In this document: positions 10,104-22,721 of the stretch, piece after piece
Numbering within the stretch: the stretch's first letter is position 1
How the letters are laid out: the number at the start of each line of letters is the position of its first letter
DNA from: Seiridium cupressi
Taxonomy: Eukaryota > Ascomycota > Sordariomycetes > Amphisphaeriales > Sporocadaceae
Assembly: GCA_036674765.1 (NCBI GenBank)
Contig: JARVKI010000013.1
Span: forward strand, 62,001-126,000
Length of the DNA: 64,000 nt
Direction of reading: 5' to 3'
Made by a program: the position numbers and the translations under genes
The notes under the pieces: generated by a model
Told to the model about the DNA's origin: nothing
The model's input: only the letters and a program-made list of their open reading frames with translations
Databases searched by the model: none

Positions 10104-11997
10104 TCAAACCAGAGTTCCGTATTCAGCTGTGTCCTCGCGGATCAAAGCCATACGTTCTTGGCGCACATTTTCTTGGCGGGTATGCTCCTGGCGGACCTCG
10201 ACGTCAAAGGCTCTGCTCTTGATAAAGACATAGCCAGTGAGTGCGATGCCGATCAGCGTGCCTATGACGGCCATAACAGCATTGATGGGGGTGGGGTCAC
10301 CTTCAAGTGGCCCGTGGGTGAGGGCATCTAGGCCCGACTGGCTGAAGTTCACCAGCCCACTAAGGCAGGTAATCATACCATAGACACGGCCGAAGGTTGC
10401 AAAGCCGAATACCTTGGTTACGTAATCACTGCAGAATCTTAGCTTCAATCGCGTCATGTGTCAGGATGAAAAGGACTCACGATACTGCGGAATAGTATAG
10501 AGGGCGAAACAAGACGAAGCTGATGACTGTGGCATAGCCAGCCCACACGAATGGTAGACAGTTCAAGACACCAATGACCGCGATGTAGCCCGTCAGTACT
10601 GCGAGGACCGTAGCCACACTCATATGATTGAGAAGCGCACCGGTGAAGGGGGTCGCCAGAATACCACCGATTGGCAATGCAACGTCGAAGAAATTGTTGA
10701 TCGCTTCGGCATGTTCTTCCGAGCCCAGCATGAAGCGGTATTGAGCGCGGATAGTTGCGATGAAGTAGTTCATCCTCAACATCTGAAGGACCGTTAGAAG
10801 GAGGATGAGAATGAACCAGGGGGTCAGCATCTGCTTGTGCGCTGGCAAACCGTGCAGGACGCCCCAGATACCACTGGCCACGTGCCGCTCCTCCTCGATC
10901 AGAGCTCTCTCTTCTCTTGTATCCACGTCCCCAACAAGCTCTTCTAGCCGATCTAACTTGGCCTGGCGCGATTCAGCACGGTTGCTACGGACGCGATACA
11001 GCTCTCCGTCGCTCAATTCCTGATCGGAATCATGAACATCGCGCATAGGATCCTGAACCTTCTCGATCTTGTGCTCAAGCTCAGGTGTCGAGTGGTAGGC
11101 ACCCGTCGGCATCAAAGTAAACTCTCCAACGAGAATGATCATCGAGACAGCTAGGAAGGCGAAGAAGAAATGTGATGGCTCGAAGCGGTGTTCGGTCGCT
11201 TCCCAGGCCAGGCGGTAGAATAGAAAAACAGCTGCCGAAGCGTCGAAAGCTCCCGTAATGATTGCGACCACAAGGCCCGAGTGTTTTGGGAAGGCATTTG
11301 CCAGTTGGAAACTGGGCACGAAGAGAAACGTACCACCAAGACCAAGAAAGATGTTACCCACTAGATAGCCATCGAACTCCGGAATGGCAAATGCATAGCC
11401 CATGAGCACGCAACCGATGGCAATGAACAAGGCTGAGGCGACGTAGCAGACACGTCTACCGAAACGGTCCAGAGTCGCCCCAGCGAACAAGGATGAAACA
11501 TTGGTGGTGATCGAGGCAGCGATGAAGAAGAGGTTCAGTCGCAGGTCCTGCTCGGTGCAGGGAACCTCGAAAGGATCTTCCCCATCTTCAGGTGTGTTGA
11601 TGGGACATAGTTCTCGGTATACGCCTTCGGCGATGAGAACGGGTTTCAACGAGGCGAAGCCAAAGACGATGCCCGAGGCGAGGCAGCAGACGATAACGGC
11701 GAACGTGATCTGAGCTGTGGTGGTCCAAGGTCAGTAAGGCAATCTATACAAGAAAACCAGCCATCTTGGTATCTGGTATCAGGAGTAAGACTTACCAATA
11801 CGTCGTGCTGGTGAGATCTTGTAAGCTGCGATGTGCGGGGCGGCGGGATCAGCCTCCGGGAGAGCCGAGTGGTCTATGGGCGCGAAAGCATCGAAGCTCA
11901 AGCGCCGCCAGCGCGGCTCGCCGAACTCATCGTCAAACAGTTGTGGATCCTCGCGGTCGACGCCCTCAGTCGCAGTGACATGTTGAGCGAGAGACAT
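10104..11997 (-). CDS. MFS transporter, Fmp42-like
   Basis: Three exons, 11997-11796, 11714-10481 and 10428-10104, sum to 1761 nt (586 residues) with matching phases. After a polar acidic N-terminus of about 70 residues comes the first membrane helix (ITFAVIVCCLASGIVFGF). The signature after TM2-TM3, DRFGRRVCYVAS, is the MFS A-type loop. A long charged central loop (about residues 300-370, rich in Glu and Arg) separates two six-helix halves. The overall pattern, including LFIAASITTN, LGLGGTFLFVPSFQ and FGFATFGRVYGM, matches the fungal family around yeast Fmp42, distantly related to SLC43 amino-acid carriers. Substrate is not known for this family in fungi. The 3' end lies only about 45 bp from the poly-C contig edge, but the stop codon is present. 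Confidence 0.88.
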
Positions 11998-13358
11998 TGA
12001 CTTCTTGTCGACGACCAGCTATAGAAGAGACGCGATTGGGCGAGACTCGCTGGGTTTACTGGGTGCGTGATGTTTTAGCGTTGACGCGATGCAAAACCCA
12101 AATGTTGCAATCCAAGGGAACGAGCACGTTTAAAGCTCTTCAGCAGTAGAAAGCTCGACGAGGTTCCACACCGTCCCGATAACGGGATGGGCTGCACGCG
12201 AGGTGCAACTACATGCAACTCATGCAACTAGCCAGTACTGCACGAGGGCCAGCTATCGTCTGCCCATCGTGCCATTCGCATTATCCGTGAAACGTGAGCC
12301 GCCGTTGAGGAGCGATTGTCAATTTGTGACGTAACAGATCCTGGAAAGCGTTGCAACTTCATTACCGATAGCCGCCAACCGGCGCACTTATTCCTGCGGT
12401 GTCAATGCTCACCCGGCAGCTACCAGGCAGGGTCAGGGCCGAGGCCCTGTGGGAAGCTGGAAACTGGCGGTGGACCACGAGATCAAACCCAGATGCTATG
12501 CGCTTAGCCGGGTCGATTAGGGTATGCAATTTACAAGTTATCACCTGCGTACCTCGTATGCAATACCCGCGTTATCGGAGCAGCAGCTAGAGTCGTATCG
12601 ACATCCTAAGCGACACTGATGCATAGAAAACGCGCCGATCAGTTCGAGGATCAGGTGCAGTTGAAGCAGTCTGTGGCCAGAGGGTGACCATACAGCAAGC
12701 CTATAGCTTTGCATGGAGGCACAGCAAGCAATCCTATGGGAGTTACGAGCCTAGGCGGTGTGGGGCCATGCCTTGAAATTTTAAGGCTCTTTAGGCGCTG
12801 ATTGGCTGTACCCAGTTACACAAATGGGGTAACTACCGAGACGAATACAGTAGGTTCATGTAGATAGTATGAACATTATGCATTGATTCGGCGATACAAT
12901 AGTCATGAATAGAGTTGGCCACTTGCTAGAAGAGACCTCTTCGTCAAGCTAAGCCTCTAGTATTTTATGTCGAGGACGCACAGCCCAATATAGCCACATT
13001 AAAATACTGTCTGGCATGTCGGAAAAGAATTGGAGCAGAAAGTTGAAATTTCAGGGCACGGGGCAGACGGGGAGTCTTGCGAGAATCAACAAAGCGCTGG
13101 CTCAAAACAGACTAACACGGTATGCAACCAACTCTTAGTGTCGCAAGTGCCGTTTGTATCAAGACACCGAGCAAGTCACTGTATTTATTATATGACGAAA
13201 CTGTGGAGCTTTTAATTGGAACAATAACCCTGACATTCCAATAACAGCTTCTATCTAGCCTATAATTGTATGGATCTAGTGTGTCTTACAAGTATAGTCT
13301 CTCTCACTGCGGCAAGCTCGAAAGTCCAGAAAAAGACCTCAAAACTTGCGTCCTAGTA
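11998..13358. other. Intergenic, no gene seen
   Basis: About 1.36 kb between two minus-strand MFS genes. It contains a short cluster of GCAACT units (ATGCAACT twice in a row near 12210) and otherwise only chance frames. Confidence 0.45.
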
Positions 13359-15170
13359 TTACTTCGGTATGTGCACCTCTCTAACCCACAGCACCAGCAC
13401 CCAATTTACGACCGCGAGCGCAGTAATTATCCAGAACGGCAGGCCCACAATATTGTTCTGCAGGCCCCAACCCAGTACCAGTCCAGCAATCGCAGGACCG
13501 AGCATTCTTGCCGCGCTGCTTGCGCTCTGGGCCACGCCGTGCACAGTTCCTAGCAGTGTAGGATGCGGCGCGCACTCGTTAACCAGCATAATCGTCGCTG
13601 GGCCCACAAATACCCTGGCAAAAACATGGAATACCAGGTCTAGCGACAGGAAAGGCCAGAGTATCGACGCTTGATCGGGCAGGAGGACCAGGTATGGAAG
13701 CGCGAAATATGCTAGAGCGCTGAACGGCAGGAAAAGACGGTACGAGTTTCGTATGCCCAGCTTCGCGCTCAGGTAAGGAAAGAGCAGAATCTGCAGCGGT
13801 ATCCCGACGCAGCCAATGATGGTATTGGCAAAGCCCAACTCCCGAGAGGACATACCCAGACCGCCCGTGAACTGAAATGGCAGGTGTGCGTTTTCGTTCG
13901 AGGACCGTGGCGTGGGCAGCATGGTGAAGAGAAGAGTATTGAAGGAGGATACGTGGAGAGTTTGGACGTGGTGCTGGATAAGGGTCAAGATCACGTTCCT
14001 CGAGCAGAGACGACGCAGTGGTGCCTTCTCCTGCATGCCCTGTTTTGGCTGCCGCTGTACCGCTTCCACGTCTTCGCCATCACTTTCCTCTAATGTGGAG
14101 GCGATCAAAAGCTCAGCTTCGGGCTCATCGGTGTTATTATTGTTGTTGGCTATAGGCGCATAGAGATGCGCATCCCTGGACTTGGTATCCCGTTTGCGAA
14201 AAAGGGTTCGGACCAACAGAGTGCCTAACTTTCGTCCTCTATCTGGTTTATGACGGAGCATCGGATGTGTCTCATCAAGACCAAGAATGACACCTATCGC
14301 CGCTACAGTCAACAGCACGGCGCAGACCAAATTCGGCAGCGCGTAGGGGTACTGCTGCATCCACGCTACCCCATCGCGTCCGCCGAAGAGCGAGCCAGGC
14401 CCAAAGACATTTGGTAGAGATGCCACAGGGTCTGCGAGGAAGCCACCGATCAAGGGTCCAATAATAACGCCAACGTTGAAACACATGGGCAGCAACAGAA
14501 ATGCGCGCGATTGATATCTTTTATCGACGATGATCTCGGATACCATAGTCCGGAGTACTCCAATGTTGCCATTCAGTGCACCCTGCACGCAGCGGAAGAA
14601 CACAGCTGTCCCATACGACCTTGCGAACCCCATGCCCAGCGCCGATATACACGTGCCCAGCAGGCCGATGAGCAGCACTCTCTTCCTGCCAAACAGAGGG
14701 CTATCAGCCGCATGGCCCCAGAACATAGCCGTCACGCATTGCGCGGCGGAAAAAGCTGCAGTGAGAAGTCCAGCCTGGTTCGCGATGGACGAATCCGGCA
14801 GCGATGGGTCGAACCAGCGCAATTGGTAGAAGAGATACGAGCTCAAAGACCGGGCTGCTAAGGGCTCAGCTAAGCGCGCAAAGACGATCATGGCCAATTG
14901 GCCTTTGTTCGGAATCGACCTCCATGACACTGGTGGCTCTGGCTGTGATTCTATCTCTTCTTCCGAGTCGCCGCCATCGCTGAAATTTTCGTCTTGCGCC
15001 GGCGATGCGGACTTGTTATGACCTAGGAGGGGCGTCTGCTCATGGGCAATGCCATCATTATCATGGCCATTTCCATGAACCAAGCTCTCGGAGATGCTGC
15101 CAGGCTTGGATGTGCCTGAAGTAGATGCAGGCCGCGCCCTATTGGACGGTCCAGTGCCAGGCATGACCAT
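13359..15170 (-). CDS. MFS transporter (YCR023C-like group)
   Basis: A single-exon gene of 603 residues. The first 90 residues are Ser-, Gly- and acid-rich and cytosolic. They contain EQTPLLG, a dileucine-like acidic motif common in vacuolar or endosomal carriers. The MFS signature GHAADSPLFGRKRVLL lies in the TM2-TM3 loop, followed by GFARSYGTAVFFRCVQGALNG in the position of TM4. The central loop (about residues 320-390) carries an Asn run and acidic stretches. The C-terminal half has PATIMLVNECAPHP and GTVHGVAQSASSAARMLGP, both characteristic of this MFS_1 subgroup. Twelve membrane spans fit. Substrate is unknown; relatives are loosely annotated as drug or zinc-related carriers, but nothing here decides it. 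No lesion seen. Confidence 0.9.
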   Translation of the reverse strand: MVMPGTGPSNRARPASTSGTSKPGSISESLVHGNGHDNDGIAHEQTPLLGHNKSASPAQDENFSDGGDSEEEIESQPEPPVSWRSIPNKGQLAMIVFARLAEPLAARSLSSYLFYQLRWFDPSLPDSSIANQAGLLTAAFSAAQCVTAMFWGHAADSPLFGRKRVLLIGLLGTCISALGMGFARSYGTAVFFRCVQGALNGNIGVLRTMVSEIIVDKRYQSRAFLLLPMCFNVGVIIGPLIGGFLADPVASLPNVFGPGSLFGGRDGVAWMQQYPYALPNLVCAVLLTVAAIGVILGLDETHPMLRHKPDRGRKLGTLLVRTLFRKRDTKSRDAHLYAPIANNNNNTDEPEAELLIASTLEESDGEDVEAVQRQPKQGMQEKAPLRRLCSRNVILTLIQHHVQTLHVSSFNTLLFTMLPTPRSSNENAHLPFQFTGGLGMSSRELGFANTIIGCVGIPLQILLFPYLSAKLGIRNSYRLFLPFSALAYFALPYLVLLPDQASILWPFLSLDLVFHVFARVFVGPATIMLVNECAPHPTLLGTVHGVAQSASSAARMLGPAIAGLVLGWGLQNNIVGLPFWIITALAVVNWVLVLWVREVHIPK

Positions 15171-16552
15171 AACTATCTACCGATGGCTTTGAGAGAGCAT
15201 TGAGAGGGCAATGAGCCTGCCTCGTAATCTGGATAAAAGCAGAGAGTATTTTTGCCGTATCGCTTCTTGAACAGGATCCGCTCGGTCGGACCCGCTGTGG
15301 GTTTCTTCTTGTCGGTGCCGTCCGCGGTTAAAGTCATGATTGGCGGCGAACCAACTGAACGCGTGTAGCACGTCATAATCCTTGAGGCTTTGCAATGCCT
15401 TCTTCGCTCGAACAGCGGCTAATTCAAGATGCGATGCTTAGCTATCGAGGCTTGTCGCGATAACTTCGATCAATGGAAAGCAGTACTGCTTTATCACGAG
15501 GAACGCGCATCGCGAATAAGCGGGTATGGAGCCACCTCAATCAGTGGTATATGTGGATGTTGTCCCCAGCTCCGAAATTTGCCAGGCTGGAATACCCGAG
15601 CTGTCGGGGCTAACTCCGAGACACCAGAGATCCCGGATTGGGCCAAGCTTCGTGGTGCGCTCCTCTTGTTCCCCAGCTATTCCCAGCAGATCCCTGTAGC
15701 GTTCATACATGACAATATCAAGACATCATACCCCAATGCTCGTTATGTCCTCAACGCCTCTTCGGTCCACACGTGGTTTCTCTACTTAAGCTTTGTCGAG
15801 TCATTGATTGTCCCATTTATGGCTGACTTGATAAGGTGCGAGTGTAGTAAAGCGGAGAAATGCCGAGATCATCAGGGTCGTCAAGATGGATTGATACGAT
15901 AGCCAATACCGTGGCCCAGTATGGCTGTCAAAGTTGCAAGCTGTGGTCTGGAGAAAGTGAGTCTCTACTTGTGAGGAGGAGTTACACCTCGTTCTCAAAA
16001 AGCCCGCCAGCCAGTTTTACCTGAGCCAGCAAACACATGTGGAACTTGATGTTCACAATGTGGTTGGCTTCCACCACTAGAGGGGCATGAGTAGTTGGTC
16101 ATTGACTCGGCCTTCCCAAGGATGAACCTATTAGGCGCGTCCCGGTCTACATCTTCTATCTTGGTGGCGTTGTTTTCGGAGTGTTCTTCGTGCTTCTGGT
16201 AGCCAGGCAGGTGTCAAGGGTTTCATGTAGACAAAGGATTGGGTTCATACTTAATGAGAACAGGCTAAAGAATAGTTGCAGCACTTCGTGCTACAACTGT
16301 TCTTTATCTCTTATCCCACCATACACCACGTGACAGCAGGGCGCATCGTGCTTTGTCACTTTATTCAGATACGAATAAGCCTAGGTAACAATGGGTATCG
16401 CAATTTTCCAAACGGCAATCGAAAGTATGTGGTATCCCTCGCATCTCTCTGAAGTCTGTAGACTGTATTGTCATTGCTTTGCCTGGCGCACTTTTCCCTT
16501 CTTTCATCCTCGTGGACCGTGACCGCGATCAGACACGAGGCGTTGTTCAATC
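15171..16552. other. Intergenic, one unsupported frame
   Basis: About 1.4 kb. An ATG-initiated plus-strand frame of 157 codons at 15429-15902 shows no domain, signal peptide or splice pattern and is probably chance. Nothing else is recognised. Confidence 0.4.
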
Positions 16553-18059
16553 ATGTCCTCAAGAAGGATGACTTCTCGGACCGAGGCTGCGGCTCGTATC
16601 TTGAAGAAATGCTTTGATGCAGATGCAAGATACTATCTTGAAGACTACGTTGGCTCCGGGTTCCAGGCAGATGTCTTCAGGATCAGAAAGACGAGCCAGA
16701 CGGTTGCTGGCCCTGAGCTAGCGGCAGTCAAAATCCCAGCAAGCTCTAGCGCAGTTCTCTTCGGCGGCATTTTAGATTTCATGAGCGAACAGGCCGCATT
16801 GGAGGTATATTTTCAGGGGAGAACTGCAAATAGATTGTTGGCGCGGCCTGTGCTGATTGAAGTACCTGGGAGTAGGCTTTAATAGGCGCGGCGCACGTGG
16901 TACAGCCCCTACATTTTTCTCCGACTGACCCTCTGGAACCGGGTGCGAGTGAACTTCCGGCGCACGAATGGATGGACAGTAAGTCTTCTGGTATGAAGGG
17001 ATGGTAGAAATGCATTAGGCTCGGTCTATATATGACCAAACTGGAAAGAGTCGCTGTCAAGCAAGAGCTAACAGAGGACATGTCAGTGGAATGGCTTGAG
17101 AACGGGACACTCAAAACGTTCCTAACAAGAGCAAGTCGGGCGAACATCGCATTGCCGAATCGAGTTATGTGGAGAATTCTCCTTTGCTGTAAGTACATTG
17201 TAGTCTTGATTGGGTGATTGCTTCAAGCGCCTATTACTCACCTGCTTGAATTTAGACATTAGGATGTGTGTCGCACTCGTATGGCCTGATGCCCATGACC
17301 CAAACAAAATTCAGCTCGAAGCTTTGCGCAACGACGTGCCGACTCACGCGATTGAAAACACTGATCCAAACTCGGGGAATAGTAAGACATTTCCACGTGC
17401 CCTTGTCTCATGATTGCGCGCCCCGGAAGTCTAGAACTGACACCAAAGACACCTAGTGGTCTTCGGCAGTTTTGTGCCCGATACTTCCGACGTAGAGCAC
17501 GGTATAATGCCTATAATGAAGATGATCGATTTAGGATTCGTGAAGAGGAGAGAGACACCCGAGTCAGTAATTAGTGAAATTTGGAACGGCAGGTCTAGCT
17601 AACCTTGGGCCAGTTTATGGTTATGGAGAAGCACTGTCAAGGGATTCATCAGCAGGGTAGGCGCGGTTAGTCAAAGTTCAATCGACTCCTTGCAAAATAA
17701 GACATGCGAAGCACTGTAATATACTAATATGCGGCCAGGAAATGAGCAAGATCATCAACGTTGGTAGACCGGGCATAACAAATGCAGATGTGGACCCAGA
17801 TATGCAGCAACTGGTCACTGCATGTCAAGCATCTGAGACGGCTTATCGGCCTGGAATACATGACCTAGCACCGGCAGGGGCGGACGCCGTCCAAAACAGA
17901 GATGCGGCCTGGTACCAACAGAATGTCCCAGGTCAGGACAGCAGTAAAGAAGAAGATGACACGATAATCGCACTAGTCCACGGTCTCTTTCTCGATGCCC
18001 CAGCTGCTCCGCCTGCTCCGACTGGCTTTGCACCAAATACGGCACCAGCAGCTTCTTAG
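16553..18059 (+). CDS. Atypical protein-kinase-like protein
   Basis: Multi-exon gene. Well-supported exons are 16553-16804, 16876-16978, 17087-17188, 17256-17381, 17457 to about 17579, and a last exon from about 17740 to 18059. The splice pattern between 17579 and 17740 is unresolved. The fold is kinase-like: a glycine-loop segment YVGSGFQADVFRIR, AAVKIP with the beta-3 lysine, a hinge MEWLENGTL, a degenerate catalytic loop IENTDPNSGN and a metal-binding MIDLGF in place of DFG. The C-lobe is followed by a Pro- and Ala-rich tail. The HRD histidine and arginine are replaced (NTD), but the aspartate and the downstream asparagine remain. This type of divergent kinase is common in filamentous ascomycetes and of unknown function. 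Weak activity or a pseudokinase role are both possible. Confidence 0.7.
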
Positions 18060-18301
18060 ATGCCGGAATAAGACGTTCACACGTCTTGTACAGCGTCCAC
18101 AATCAGCTGTACAATATGTACATGAGGTCTCCCGTTACGGGTGTAGACACATCTGGGAGACGGCACAATAAACACATACCACGTGGACTATGTAAGACAT
18201 CCTTCGAGACAACAATGAAAGTGTCGCTGATTTCGTAGTCTGACTTATTACATTAGTGAGCCTCTAGCATTATTTAGATCTTCATATCCATTGCTAGTTT
18301 A

Positions 18302-19893
18302 TTATACAGGGCTGGTGGCAGGCCCAAACCGGTCCTCATTCAACGGTTCTGGCCGTAATCGATCCATGCTCTCACTCCTGAAGTGCTTTGACCTCTCTGA
18401 CCGAGAAGCTTCTTGACTGTTCCCATGACCCGACACCCTCCACGACTTCTTCTTCTCGGCGTTCGGCGGTTGGCTGACATATTCCGAGCTAACCTCGTAG
18501 GTTAAACTATGAGAGATAGTATTCGAAACACTGCCAAGGTCTGCCTGGCTCTTGGGGGATTTGCCTTCGCAGCGAATTTGATACGATGTTGGAAATTTGG
18601 ATGATTGCTCTGGCGCGTTGGGGTCGGCACGCAGCGAGTTCATGGTGAGGACGTCTGCTGTGTTACGCCGGCCGCTCAAATGCCCGCTTCGGCTGCCCAT
18701 CTTACCGTAGCTAGAGGGTCCAAGATGTGATGGCCCCGTGGTAAGACCTAGTTTCCAGCCGACGAGTTTGAGTAGCGGTCGTAGGGTGGCTAGACTGCCT
18801 GCCGCCACAGCTAAGCCTTGTTCGACGCTGGACCAAATGGCAATATCCAGCGTAGCCCAAAGGAAGTCGGGGTCCCGAAAGCGAGGGAGGTAGGCAAATC
18901 GAACGACGACGGCTGCACTTGCGCTGTGTCACCGTCAGTATATGGTGGCTCCATGATGTATGTAGCCATCTTTACTAATGGACGATGATACTTACACACA
19001 ACCCATCGCCATCAAAGGTATGAGAGCAATTTTTGTCCTCCTATGCAGTTGTAGACCGGAAATAATCCAAGCGGGAATGAGCGCGAAAGTGAAATCCGTG
19101 ATGACGGCGCAGGTACTGTAGAGATACGCCAACGCGATGATGACATCCATGTTGACACATGTACCGCTTTGATGCTTGTTCCAGAAAAAAGACACTGGCT
19201 GGCACTGTAGAACTGTAACCAAGAAGAATACAGTACAGGTGATCCCCGTGATCACCATCGCACCATAGATAATCCAGGTATGAAGTCGTTGCACGGCAAC
19301 GCGAAGAAGCAAGTATCCTATCGACAGTTTCGACAGAATCATGGTCATGCAGTACACTGTAGCACATGAGGTCAGCAATCTTTTCTTCCGGTACCTTCGC
19401 CAGGTCACCAAGAGTCAGGGCTTATGTTCCAGTCAGAAGTGAGTAAACTAGACGAGGCTTTCTCCCAGGCCAAGTGACGGATGGTGTTTAGCAATCGCGG
19501 GATTCCTTACTAAGATAACATGACCACCAGTACTGTGAGTTGTTAGTGGTGCAATACCATATTGTTCGTGACACTTACCATCCTCGCCGTTGCAACATCA
19601 GCTGCAGGTAAATCGTACTCATGACGTCCGGTGCCATAATGCACACCCGTGATAGAGAATGAACAATACAAGATAAATGTGGTCTGTATGATAACTCTTT
19701 AGCAATTTTCTGCCACAGCCCTTTCTTGACAACTTACAGCAGCAAGCGTCATAAGCCAGTCATCGATGCCAAAAGACTTCGTAATGAAGAGACGAACACC
19801 ACATCGCATCAATATTGTAATGAAAGCGATAAGAACGAAGACGTAGTCGATGACCCTCAGCTGAGGCCCTCGGTTCTCCATGACACCGGTCAT
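18302..19893 (-). CDS. Rhodopsin-domain (PTH11/SAT4-type) integral membrane protein
   Basis: Five exons, 19893-19738, 19683-19579, 19532-19511, 19356-18996 and 18923-18302, sum to 1266 nt (421 residues) with all phases consistent. Exon 3 has only 22 nt. Seven membrane spans occupy about the first 300 residues. Family hallmarks are FGIDDWLM after the second span, GVHYGTGRH, YWWSCYL and MTMILSKLSIGYLLLRV, then CQPVSFFWNK with the conserved Cys and the tryptophan block, and FLWATLDIAIWSSVEQGLAV. The last 120 residues are polar and serine-rich, likely cytosolic. This fungal-specific family includes Pth11-like surface-sensing receptors of plant pathogens, but most members have no known function. 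Start chosen because it directly precedes the first span. Confidence 0.88.
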
Positions 19894-22721
19894 CTTGAAT
19901 GCAAGACTCTGGTGCTCACGATGGTGGTTGCTCGTCTGTCAAATCGCCCTCAATCGGCGTCGACAATCGACATCAAGCCGTCTCGCGTGATGGCCCTGGG
20001 GATCCAGCCGATATATTTACCCGCTAGTTGCGGGTGGAGTCCATAATTACCCTGGAAATGCCGTCTGTAATCTCTTGCGTTTTATGTGTCCCCTTGCAGG
20101 TTACCAACAAGGAGAAAATATGTACGAGGACGTGCAGATCGCACACGCATGCAGGGGATAACAGGGCATAGCACGACAGGGATCCCGCAGCTGGCTGCAT
20201 GCAACTGTGACCTAAATTTTTAGGCTAAGATTGTAGCGAGCTGGTTTGGGTATAGCAAAGCGCGCTGCGGAGAAGATCCCGGGCCTAAGCTGGCTTAAAC
20301 TTTCAGGGCAGAGCGGGCGGACGGACCCAACGGTCGCATCACCTGTTTCCTAGCGGTCTCCCCTCAGCCTTTAGCGCGTTACTGTATGTGACTCCTGCCA
20401 GCTTTGGCATCTCGGCTGCGGTACTTCCACGGCAGTTCACGGTTCGGAGCCGTCGACGTACTTTACCAGCCGCGCCGCTCGGCGGCGGCCAGCACAACCG
20501 CGACAGCCCGAGAATACCGGCAATTTCGTTATTGTCCCTCACTGACATTGTGCAGCAAGATACTCACTCGGATCTGCTACGTACTGTAGACATTTGCAGG
20601 ACTTTTGTTCGGACCCCCTCGGACCCCTTGGCGACGCGGCCGAGTTCCCCGGAGCCCCATTCCTAATCTAGTTGGTTGAGCCGTTCATGCTGGACCCAAC
20701 CGGTCGACTAGGCCGAAGCTCTGCGTTACTTCGGCCGAAATGAATTTCCTCCCCTTGCTCAGAGCCGAGCACATCGCTGTGCGCTACCATTGCCACGACT
20801 TGTAAACCTGTTCTACCGAGGTATGCTACTTTTACGAGGGGTTGCTTCGGCACTCAGTCCTTTGATTGACCTATGAACCAGGGGCGTAACGGGGCGGCAA
20901 TTGCCAAAGTTATCTAGATTCGAAGTACGCTGATCCGCAACTTCGTCGTAGATTAGCACTCCTTACAGAGGACATGGCGCCGCACATGGCATGGCTAGTC
21001 TCATCTCAAGCCTCTATGGACCGGCATACGTGGAAACAGGTGGATATCGACAATCGCATGTACCATAGTATCCACGTTGTGCCTCCGCGCTAATGGGTAG
21101 GCATCAGGCATCTGGCATATTCTCAAAGTTCAGACTAGACCCTGGCCCCCGGCTTCTGCAGCGAGTGGATCAGGAGTTGACAGCTCCAGAAAGACGGGAA
21201 CGGTTAGACCATTCAATCTCGCATCGTTCGGAAACACGAGCAGCAGAAGACAGGCTGAATCCGAGCGTGATGCCCCTGACTCGGTGGATCTGAGGTGCAT
21301 CTCACTACCGGGCGTCAGCGAGTGACACATCAACAAGATCAAGACTATGTTTGATGTACACAGTGCTATCTTCTCCAGATGGTTCCACCGCGCAACTGAG
21401 GCGTGGTTCCAAGTTTAAGAGGTCTCGATTGTATGTAGAAGCTCAGAAGTCCACGTGCTGGCCCACTATCTAATCCCAGCAATCGAGACTAATCCGACAA
21501 ACCCCTACCCATTCCCAATTTTGAGAAACGTGAGAAGGTGCCATCAGACCTTACATATCACGTTACGACCGACATCGGTTTGCTTCCGCTGGGTTCATGA
21601 TGGGTAGACTAAGTCGCTAGCAAGTTTTTCGATGAGAAAATAGTGGGTTGTTTACATCGTATTTCAGGCTGCTGACTTTGGCGGGCATTGCGGATTGATC
21701 ATGACCAAATAAACGAATTTGATTTCATGTTATTGATCTCTTAACAGTGGTGAGTTTGTGTTAGTCCTATACGTTGTGCTTAGTGAAGAATTATATAGTC
21801 GCACAGCTTGGACCAATCAGTCAATTAATCAGCCATTGGCTGACAATTCCAGCCACATTGCGATGATAGAGGGAATACATCAGGGGATGATTGGCCGGTC
21901 ATCGACGTCCTAGTTAATATTATCAGTGTTTCTGCGCGAGTTAAGGAGGGAATCACTTCAGAGAACACCGTTTTTTATATTTCATCTAGCATTCATTGTA
22001 AGAAACTCCGCGCAAATTCATCCTCTCTGAAATAACATGCATGAGTGATGAGTATAACAAGATCTTAATGGCCTCTGGGAGAATTCATCTAGATGGCAAT
22101 GAGGAAATTATCAGTGTACTTTGATGTTGTGTAACCATCTACATGCAAGGTCTTATGTGGACTCATATGAAGGAGATAACCTCCATTGATCCGGGTGGTA
22201 TCTGACAAATACCGAGGCAACGAGGGGAACCATGACCGTTAGAACCAGTAAGGTGTGAAGTTTTAAAGGTCTGTCCCACCATGACCACTCGACACACCTC
22301 AATCACATGACACCAGCTTGTCGCTCGCCCTCGGCCTCGCGCACTCATCTAAGAGCACAAAGGGCAGAAAAGTGAGATGCCGTTTTCAAATGTTGTATCC
22401 TACAGGAAAACTCATCTTTGAATGAGCCTCAGTACAACTATCGCCGTTTCGCCCCGCCGACCGGTTCCGTTCCAAAGGAAACGATGGCTGTACCAAGTAA
22501 CAGAGAGCATGGAGTATGGAGCATGGCTTTGCAAGTGGGTACTGTAGCACGACGATGCAGGGATATTAGAGTTGATTGACCGTCTGAACAACAACATCAT
22601 TAGCCACCTACTTCGAGTACGCAATGGCGTAACGGCAGCGACACTGCAACAATGGGAATATGACCAGGCTAAATGAGCTCAAAGAAGCAAGAAGGAGCTG
22701 CTCGAAATCGTTGACCACTGG
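19894..22721. other. Long gene-poor stretch
   Basis: About 2.8 kb with no recognised gene. The part at 20380-20680 is GC-richer and gives overlapping frames of up to 92 codons on both strands without any domain. 21430-22160 is AT-rich. I looked for terminal inverted repeats and transposase fragments by eye and saw none. Confidence 0.4.

Noticed and set aside
9871..10107. Poly-glycine frame
   Set aside because: It is made by the homopolymers and reads through the N gap.
12200..12232. ATGCAACT direct repeats as a possible array
   Set aside because: Only a few 8-bp units with no spacer structure; not CRISPR and not a transposon end.
15429..15902. 157-codon ATG frame
   Set aside because: No domain, signal peptide, splice pattern or recognisable homologue; mentioned only as an unsupported frame.
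18125..18165. GTCTCCC...GGGAGAC inverted repeat as terminator or MITE end
   Set aside because: A single 7-bp stem without target duplication or other half; expected by chance in 64 kb.
20339..20666. Overlapping frames on both strands in GC-richer DNA
   Set aside because: High GC removes stops by chance; no motif in any frame.
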